Assembly: GCA_014728785.1 (NCBI GenBank)
Contig: WJKZ01000248.1
Span: forward strand, 1 to 5,162
Length of the DNA stretch: 5,162 nt
Origin: Candidatus Omnitrophota bacterium
GTDB lineage: Bacteria; Omnitrophota; Gorgyraeia; Duberdicusellales; 4484-171
Direction of reading: 5' to 3'
Shown here piece after piece: positions 1-4,179 of the stretch (position 1 is its first letter; every line of letters begins with the position of its first letter). The translations under genes were made by a program, and so were the position numbers. Under the pieces are notes generated by a model. The model was not told where the DNA came from. It saw only the letters and a list, made by a program, of their open reading frames with translations, and searched no databases.

Positions 1-385
1 AAAGTAAAGTTCCCAGAAAACCTACAACCAGGCTGACAACTGCAAAAGCGGAAAAGCCTTCGGAAAACAGAATAATAATAAACTGCCTGCCGTAACGCCT
101 TAAAACATCTCTTTTTAACTCTCCGCCTATCATAAAGCCTATAAGCCCCAGAGCAAAATAATTGAAAGGCTGAAGAGCCCGGATAATATCCTTGTTTATT
201 ATGTTGAACCCAGACTGGCCTGCCAGTATCCCTATGATTATATATCCCACAACCTGAGGAATCTTTAACTTCTGGAAAATTCTCCCCCCTATGGTTCCGC
301 CAAAAAGAGCGAGCCCGAGCAAAAGAAGGATATTTAAATGGAATAAAGATGTTTTGTCGATCAGGTTAATGGTAATTTCCCACAT
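1..385 (-). CDS. Cation:proton antiporter, CPA2 (KefB/NhaS-like) family, N-terminal part
   Basis: This gene starts at an ATG at 385-383 and runs off the left edge, so only 128 residues of an expected 380 or more are visible. The translation begins MWEITINLIDKTSLFHLNIL and continues as a polytopic membrane protein: a helix at about 17-34, the stretch VVGYIIIGILAG at 45-56, a helix at about 76-88 containing LGLIGFMIGGEL, and another from about 103. The VxGYxxxGxxxG element followed by a second G-rich helix ending in E-L is the usual N-terminal pattern of CPA2 (Na+/H+ exchanger domain) antiporters, which exchange Na+ or K+ for protons in the inner membrane. The ion cannot be told from this part, and the catalytic Asp region and any TrkA-N domain lie outside the window. 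The start is only 7 nt after the stop of the GDT1-like gene, with no good Shine-Dalgarno, which suggests coupled translation. Confidence 0.82.
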   Translation of the reverse strand, partial: MWEITINLIDKTSLFHLNILLLLGLALFGGTIGGRIFQKLKIPQVVGYIIIGILAGQSGFNIINKDIIRALQPFNYFALGLIGFMIGGELKRDVLRRYGRQFIIILFSEGFSAFAVVSLVVGFLGTLL

Positions 386-392
386 AAAAAAA

Positions 393-665
393 CTAAATTT
401 TACCTGCCAGCATTAGAATGCCTACTACTATAAACAAAAAAGCCGCAACATACTTTACGCGGTGAGGGCTGACGTATTTTGAGATAACTTCCCCCAAAAA
501 AACCGTAATCAGAGTCAGGAGAGAAAATGCTAAAACAGAAGCAAGAAAGACTATCCAGGGAGATTTAGTCTTAGCAGACATCATTAAATTAGCAAGCTGT
601 GTCTTGTCGCCTAACTCAGCCAAAAAAATTATACCGAAGGCAGCCATAAAAACCTTTAGGTCCAT
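393..665 (-). CDS. Half-size TMEM165/GDT1 (UPF0016) family cation transporter
   Basis: This 90-residue protein is a single UPF0016 unit with the family signature ExGDKT at residues 17-22 (AELGDKTQLAN), inside the first helix (about 5-25). A second helix lies at about 36-60 and a third at about 70-88. Full-length GDT1 proteins carry two such units, one per signature, and transport Mn2+ or Ca2+ in exchange for protons. Bacterial relatives such as MneA of Vibrio cholerae export Mn2+. A single unit of about 90 residues must pair with itself or with another half-size copy to build a transporter. No second copy is visible here; the next gene is instead a CPA2 antiporter 7 nt downstream, probably co-transcribed. 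The ATG at 665 is backed by an excellent SD (AAAGGAG at 671-677). Metal specificity is inferred from the family. Confidence 0.88.
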   Translation of the reverse strand: MDLKVFMAAFGIIFLAELGDKTQLANLMMSAKTKSPWIVFLASVLAFSLLTLITVFLGEVISKYVSPHRVKYVAAFLFIVVGILMLAGKI

Positions 666-670
666 CGCTA

Positions 671-677
671 CTCCTTT
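671..677 (-). promoter_or_regulatory. Strong Shine-Dalgarno for the GDT1-like gene
   Basis: On the minus strand AAAGGAG lies 5 nt before the ATG at 665-663. It is the only near-consensus ribosome binding site in the window and fixes the start of the half-size GDT1 gene. Confidence 0.8.
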
Positions 678-689
678 ACTTGCTGATTT

Positions 690-717
690 TAAAAAACACC
701 GGCCCGGCTAAAAGTGT
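690..717 (-). terminator. Possible weak terminator or dispersed motif between the CPBP and GDT1-like genes
   Basis: Read on the minus strand, ACAC (717-714) and GTGT (699-696) can pair around a GC-rich segment (AGCCGGGCCG), and a run of T residues follows (to 691). The stem is only 4-5 bp, so a true intrinsic terminator is doubtful. The 3' part, GCCGGTGTTTTTTA (703-690), nearly repeats a sequence at 4091-4105, so this may instead be a shared intergenic motif. Confidence 0.2.
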
Positions 718-750
718 ATAAGCTATTTACTCAATTAGTGCAGCTTCCCC

Positions 751-2373
751 TCATTCAGACTTCATTATCCTGCTTTTTCTTCCCGCCTTTGATAGAAAAA
801 TAAATGTTAAGGGAAAGATGAAGGCACAGGCAATAACAAGAACTCCTGAAACAGATAAGTGAAAATCGTTGGATTTAATCAGAGGCATACCTATCAAAAC
901 AGAATTTACCACAAAGTGAGAAATAATCACCGCCTCTAGTCCGTATTTAAGGAATACGAATCCGACAATAAGGCCGAAGAGAGTTAACTCTATACCTCTT
1001 ACATAGGTGGGAAATATCCGGTAAAACGAATGAGCATACCCCCAGGTTAAGGCGGAAATAAAAACTGCAGGAAAAGAAAATTTCAAGAGTTTATTTAAAA
1101 AGGGTATGGCAAAAAAGCGGTATGCTAATTCCTCCTCGACCGCCGAACTTACAGCCACGGTTAAAGGAAGCAGAAAGGGTATAAGCATTCCAAAAATATT
1201 TGAATATTCAACATCCGGCGGTACCCATATACCGAAAAACTCAGACCCCACGATATAGAATAAAGTTATATAGCCCAGAAAAATAAAACCCAAAGAATAT
1301 CCTACGATAACGGAAGAAAAAACTGCCCCGTAACCGATATTTCTGTTTTCTTTACTGAGAAACAAGGGCCGAGGAACTCTTTTGTAATTTTCCAGAAAAA
1401 CCTCACCCAGTGATCCGTAAGCAATCACCATAACTCCGGTAGTCAAAGCTTTTATAAACTCGTCTCCCAGGGCATCCACAATAAATATGAATTGACTCAT
1501 TGTGTCCTGATAAAAACTCCAGATAAGAGGAAGGGTATTTAAAGAATTGAGAAATTTTAGGAATGCTATGAAACAGCCCAGGCCAAGCCAGAGTTTCCAA
1601 TTCACTGTTATCTGCTTCCTTTTTAAAAGAATAACGAAGACGGCCCCCATAGTAAGTAAGAATTTAAAAATATTAGCTATCATGGAAAGCATCCTGCCAA
1701 AATGGATTTCCCCCTCCATATAGCGCTCAAAATTCTCAGGAACCTTAAGGTATCTTTTATATTCACCCAACTCCTCTCCGTAAACCTCTACGTCTATCCG
1801 TAAAGTCGCCTCGCCTATACGGTAATCTATTTTTTCCCAGGTAAATTCATAATCGGTGCGATTCTTCTGTTTCTCTGTTTTTTTGTCCTTTAATTCATAA
1901 TTACTTAAATTAATCCCCTCGCTTCGAAGCTTTTCAGCCGCCATGTTAAATGCTTCATCGAATGATAAGTCTTTTCCGCTTTCATCGTCAAGAATCCGGT
2001 GCTTAAAATAAATTACCCTGCCGCTGGCAGGATCAATGTGGACGATAAAACTATCCTTCTCCAGCTCTTTAAACCACTTTATCTCCCAGAACCATACGGG
2101 TATGCCTTCCCGGATGTATTCGTTGGTGTTCTTTATTCCCTGGCTTTTTTGAAGATAAGAAGATGCCTTATAATCGGAATCAAAAATGACTGTCTCATCA
2201 AAACCCGAAAGGCTGAAACCCTCTTTTTTAATAAAATCGGAAGCTATATCTTCTGCTTTATCCCGGTCTGCTTTTATATCTACCGAAGCTATAGGAAAAG
2301 CATGACTAAAATAAAAAAGGAAAAATATTAAACCTGCAAATCCGGCCAGAAACCATAAAAAATTTTTCTTCAT
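751..2373 (-). CDS. CPBP (CAAX/Abi-type) intramembrane glutamic protease with PepSY-like N-terminal region
   Basis: This 540-residue membrane protein has a signal-anchor helix at about 4-23 and a soluble, presumably extracytoplasmic region at about 25-225. About nine further hydrophobic segments follow, from 228 to 528. The C-terminal half carries the three CPBP motifs: EExxxR as E414, E415 and R419; the second motif WGYAH with H448; and SHFVVN with H486 and N490. These residues form the active site in characterised relatives such as Rce1 and are all intact, so the enzyme is probably active. The soluble region contains two similar helix-plus-strand units (about 38-128 and 137-210). The first ends in FIVHIDPASGRVIYFKHR, the strand-turn-strand pattern of PepSY domains, which in other proteins inhibit or bind peptidases. 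The substrate is unknown; CPBP proteins process prenylated proteins, bacteriocins or anchor proteins, or act as scaffolds. No SD precedes the ATG. Gaps of 95 bp upstream and 85 bp downstream suggest its own transcription unit. Confidence 0.87.
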   Translation of the reverse strand: MKKNFLWFLAGFAGLIFFLFYFSHAFPIASVDIKADRDKAEDIASDFIKKEGFSLSGFDETVIFDSDYKASSYLQKSQGIKNTNEYIREGIPVWFWEIKWFKELEKDSFIVHIDPASGRVIYFKHRILDDESGKDLSFDEAFNMAAEKLRSEGINLSNYELKDKKTEKQKNRTDYEFTWEKIDYRIGEATLRIDVEVYGEELGEYKRYLKVPENFERYMEGEIHFGRMLSMIANIFKFLLTMGAVFVILLKRKQITVNWKLWLGLGCFIAFLKFLNSLNTLPLIWSFYQDTMSQFIFIVDALGDEFIKALTTGVMVIAYGSLGEVFLENYKRVPRPLFLSKENRNIGYGAVFSSVIVGYSLGFIFLGYITLFYIVGSEFFGIWVPPDVEYSNIFGMLIPFLLPLTVAVSSAVEEELAYRFFAIPFLNKLLKFSFPAVFISALTWGYAHSFYRIFPTYVRGIELTLFGLIVGFVFLKYGLEAVIISHFVVNSVLIGMPLIKSNDFHLSVSGVLVIACAFIFPLTFIFLSKAGRKSRIMKSE

Positions 2374-2382
2374 AATATTAAA

Positions 2383-2388
2383 ATTTTA
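2383..2388 (-). promoter_or_regulatory. Candidate -10 element upstream of the CPBP gene
   Basis: TAAAAT on the minus strand (one mismatch to TATAAT) ends 9 nt before the ATG at 2373. No convincing -35 hexamer lies 16-18 nt further up. If it were used, transcription would begin at or near the ATG, giving a leaderless message, in line with the missing SD. In such AT-rich sequence this match could be chance. Confidence 0.2.
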
Positions 2389-2468
2389 TCGCTCTCTCGC
2401 TTAAAGCCCCGACACTCAGGAAAAGGAATAAACAAACCTGAAAGACTTCTCAAAAACATAAACCCCTT

Positions 2469-2948
2469 TTAACCAAAATTAAGGGATATCCATTTTCCCA
2501 CAAAATGAGTAATGTTTATTACCAACAAAGCAATAAAAAGATGTTCTCCTACCGCCCTCCAGGGATTCGTTCCTTTCCCTCGGGCTATGCAGTAGCTTAA
2601 AAAAGAAAGCATAAAACCGCCCCATATTAAACTTATTACAATAGCCGTAGAGAGCTCAAACAATAAAATAGGTACAAGAAAACTTAAGGCAAAAGCAAGC
2701 TTGGAAACAAGAGTTGAAATAGTTGAAACCCAAACTTCCTTATGAGTATGGTGATTTTCCGATTCTTCCGATATATGAATACCTAAAGAATCCGAGAGAG
2801 AATCGGCTACAGCAATAGTTAATACACCTCCTATTACCGCAAGCCGGGAATGAGTTCCGGAATTAAGCCCTACCATGAGCCCTAAGGTAGTGATAATCCC
2901 TGAAGTAACACCAAAACTAAAACCGGCCTTTAAAGAATCCTTCGACAT
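2469..2948 (-). CDS. Compact VIT1/CCC1-like transporter
   Basis: This 159-residue protein has about four to five membrane helices (roughly 8-27, 35-57, 75-96, 98-121 and 134-154). The N-terminal part, SFGVTSGIITTLGLMVGLNS, followed by a helix containing AVADSLSDSLGIHISEESE (46-64), matches the first two helices of VIT1/CCC1 proteins. In those proteins the second helix carries acidic and small residues and runs into a polar loop. VIT1 and CCC1 move Fe2+ or Mn2+ out of the cytosol, often against protons. This protein is shorter than the usual 220-250 residues and lacks a cytosolic metal-binding helical domain; in that place it has only a short polar loop with three histidines (NHHTHKE, 65-71). 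D49, D53, E61, E62 and E64 are candidate metal ligands. The ATG at 2948 lies 15 nt after the maf stop, with a GAGG element 9 nt upstream, so co-expression with maf is likely. Transport of Fe or Mn is inferred from the family. Confidence 0.78.
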   Translation of the reverse strand: MSKDSLKAGFSFGVTSGIITTLGLMVGLNSGTHSRLAVIGGVLTIAVADSLSDSLGIHISEESENHHTHKEVWVSTISTLVSKLAFALSFLVPILLFELSTAIVISLIWGGFMLSFLSYCIARGKGTNPWRAVGEHLFIALLVINITHFVGKWISLNFG

Positions 2949-2963
2949 CTAACCCGCCCTCAT

Positions 2964-3605
2964 TTAATCTTTTAACAGGTCTATACCTACCCTGCGAAAC
3001 AGCACGTAGAGCTTAGACAACGGCAAGCCCACTATGTTATAAAAACAACCTTCAATCCTTCTTATAAAAAAAGCTCCCCTGCCGCGGATATCAAATCCCC
3101 CGGCTAAATCCTTAGGGGAAATTTTAGAAAAATAACCACTTATCTGTTTATCGCTGAGAGGCAGCATAAAAATACGGCTTTTTTCAAAAGCGGTAAAAAC
3201 TTTACCCTTTGAACCGCCGATTAAAGCTAATCCTGTATAAACCCAATGGGGGTGCCGGGATAAAAACCTAAGGTTACGCCGGGCTTCTTCTAAACTTTTA
3301 GGTTTCCCTATTATTTTTTTATCCGCATAACAAAGAGTATCTGCCCCTATTATAATACCCGAAGGGAATTCGGCGGAAGCTTTTTTTGCTTTCTCTAAAG
3401 CATTGCCTACTACGGCCTTTACACAACTCCCGTAATGCTTGAAGTCTTCCTCCAGTTTTGTGTCGAAAACATAAAATTTAAGGCCGGTCTCTTCGAGCAG
3501 TTGACGGCGGGCTTTTGATTTCGAAGCTAAGATTATTTCCTGCACGGTTACTATCCAAACTCCAGAACCTTCAACACAGGTTGATGTAGATGCCGGAATC
3601 GGCAT
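2964..3605 (-). CDS. maf: Maf-type nucleoside triphosphate pyrophosphatase (septum-formation family)
   Basis: Maf proteins hydrolyse non-canonical or pyrimidine nucleoside triphosphates to the monophosphate and pyrophosphate in the cytoplasm, and are thought to clean the nucleotide pool and to link to cell division arrest. The 213-residue reading frame shows the family blocks in order: ILASKSKARRQLL (25-37, the phosphate-binding S-x-x-R segment), IIGADTLCYADKKIIGKP (85-102, with catalytic-type D89 and the GKP lysine), and the C-terminal FDIRGRG...EGCFYNIVGLP (171-195). In many Maf proteins this last block reads Y-x-I-Q-G; here R174 replaces the Gln. Residues 1-20 (MPIPAST... ) are not part of the Maf fold. 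A GTG at 3545-3543 (V21) would give a protein of 193 residues, the normal size, and the ATG at 3605 is buried in a hairpin, so the GTG may be the true start. The frame abuts the stop of the upstream gene (TAG then ATG, no gap). Confidence 0.92.
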   Translation of the reverse strand: MPIPASTSTCVEGSGVWIVTVQEIILASKSKARRQLLEETGLKFYVFDTKLEEDFKHYGSCVKAVVGNALEKAKKASAEFPSGIIIGADTLCYADKKIIGKPKSLEEARRNLRFLSRHPHWVYTGLALIGGSKGKVFTAFEKSRIFMLPLSDKQISGYFSKISPKDLAGGFDIRGRGAFFIRRIEGCFYNIVGLPLSKLYVLFRRVGIDLLKD

Positions 3606-3609
3606 CTAC
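3586..3609 (-). repeat. Perfect 10-bp hairpin covering the gene junction and the maf ATG
   Basis: GTAGATGCCG (3586-3595) and CGGCATCTAC (3600-3609) are exact inverted repeats separated by a 4-nt loop. In the transcript the 5' arm contains the stop codon of the upstream gene (3608-3606) and the ATG at 3605-3603. A smaller stem (TCAAC/GTTGA, 3571-3575 and 3580-3584) follows immediately. No T-run follows, so it is not an intrinsic terminator. It could repress initiation at this ATG, guide RNA processing, or be chance. Confidence 0.75.
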
Positions 3610-4019
3610 CTGACGAAATCCATATAAATTGCAATAACCAAAGCTAAAGCCGAAAGGCCAAATATTACAAAATAGTTTATTCTTTCTTTTTTTGCGCTTA
3701 AACTGCAGAGAAGAGAACCAATCCACTCATAATCCCTCTCCTTAAGTTCAAGCCTCCCGGATACCTTTTCCATAAGTTTATTTGCTTTTATAAACCGGGA
3801 CCTTCTATGGTTTATCCTGAATTTGTAAACAAAAAATATAAAAAATCCCCCTACGCCTAAATACCAGGCAATCTTTGCATAAATATCCCCCAGCTCCATT
3901 AAAAAAGTAACACTTCGTATGGCTATGGCTGCAATCAAACCTATAATGAAAAATAACCAGGAGATATAGCTGTCCCGGCAATTAAAACGCTGAGAACAAT
4001 TAATGCATTTTTTCTCCAT
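3606..4019 (-). CDS. Small membrane protein with N-terminal CxxCx5C motif, function unknown
   Basis: I do not recognise a characterised family for this 137-residue protein. Residues 5-14 form C-x2-C-x5-C (C5, C8, C14), looking like part of a metal-binding or zinc-ribbon knuckle; the only other cysteine is C105. Three hydrophobic helices follow: about 19-41 (WLFFIIGLIAAIAIRSVTFL), 50-66 and 115-133. Between the second and third is a basic, probably cytosolic segment of about 48 residues (KFRINHRRSRFIKANKLMEK onward, helical and charged). By the positive-inside rule the Cys-rich N-terminus would then be on the opposite face if there is one helix between them, or on the same face if the two helices at 19-66 form a hairpin; the latter fits better. 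The stop codon touches the maf ATG, so the two genes are surely co-transcribed. No SD precedes the ATG at 4019, but no alternative start keeps the Cys motif. Confidence 0.75.
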   Translation of the reverse strand: MEKKCINCSQRFNCRDSYISWLFFIIGLIAAIAIRSVTFLMELGDIYAKIAWYLGVGGFFIFFVYKFRINHRRSRFIKANKLMEKVSGRLELKERDYEWIGSLLCSLSAKKERINYFVIFGLSALALVIAIYMDFVR

Positions 4020-4026
4020 AATAAGG

Positions 4027-4039
4027 GCCGGTTTTTTTA
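4027..4039 (+). repeat. Inverted copy of the intergenic GCCGGT-T-run motif
   Basis: On the plus strand GCCGG followed by seven T and an A. It is the near reverse complement of 4091-4105 and can pair with it in a minus-strand transcript (13 bp with a 2-nt bulge). It lies 7-19 nt upstream of the ATG of the CxxC membrane protein, i.e. in the ribosome-binding zone. Confidence 0.5.
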
Positions 4040-4051
4040 TCTTGGTTTGCA

Positions 4052-4065
4052 GGAAAATATTTTCC
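4052..4065. promoter_or_regulatory. 14-bp perfect palindrome, possible operator
   Basis: GGAAAATATTTTCC is exactly self-complementary and lies 33-46 bp upstream of the ATG of the CxxC membrane protein. Its size and symmetry suit a dimeric repressor site. It overlaps the 3' arm of the stem at 4060-4110. No regulator can be named from the sequence, and an AT-rich palindrome can arise by chance. Confidence 0.35.
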
Positions 4066-4110
4066 GCCGGGGATTACACCGATTCATCTCTAAAAAATCA
4101 CCGGCGAAAA
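4060..4110 (-). other. Long imperfect stem-loop in the fbaB to CxxC-protein gap
   Basis: On the minus strand TTTTCGCCGG (4110-4101) pairs with CCGGCGGAAAA (4070-4060), giving 10 bp with one bulged G. After one mismatch, GATT (4099-4096) pairs with AATC (4075-4072). The loop is 20 nt. The same 5' arm (GCCGG plus T-run) can instead pair with 4039-4027, so two stems exclude each other. This could be a cis-acting RNA element in the leader of the downstream genes or the 3' end of the fbaB transcript. It does not match any riboswitch class I know, and no T-run follows it as in an intrinsic terminator. Confidence 0.4.
4091..4105 (-). repeat. Intergenic motif copy GCCGGTGATTTTTTA
   Basis: This 15-nt minus-strand sequence recurs with one base missing at 690-703 (GCCGGTGTTTTTTA) in front of the GDT1-like gene, on the same strand, and in inverted form at 4027-4039. 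All three copies lie in gaps between genes. Confidence 0.45.
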
Positions 4111-4179
4111 TCAGTAAAGCCCGGGGGCAATCTAAATTATTAAGATGCGTGACCCAAAAGCAGAAAAACTAAAATACAA

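Noticed and set aside
663..750. Possible yybP-ykoY manganese riboswitch before the GDT1-like gene (AAAGGAGTAGCG resembles its conserved core)
   Set aside because: The match is the SD itself, running into the start codon, and the rest of the 85-bp gap lacks the second conserved internal-loop strand. It is too short for the full element.
1999..2331. Plus-strand open frame of 110 codons opposite the CPBP gene
   Set aside because: It lies wholly inside a well-supported minus-strand gene, has no recognisable domain and no SD. The frames at 1403-1600, 4536-4823 and 4896-5111 are shadows for the same reason.
751..2373. Phage-defence (abortive infection) role for the CPBP/Abi protein
   Set aside because: The Abi name is historical for this family, and no toxin, nuclease, bacteriocin or phage gene lies nearby to support a defence or immunity role.
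2374..2468. Terminator or structured element between the VIT1-like and CPBP genes (TCAGG/CCTGA arms)
   Set aside because: Five base pairs around a 16-nt loop without a T-run is within chance expectation.
4112..4179. Intrinsic terminator after fbaB (GCCCCCGGGC followed by T-rich sequence)
   Set aside because: The stem is only 4 bp with a 2-nt loop and the T-run is broken. Other T-rich stretches here have no GC hairpin before them.
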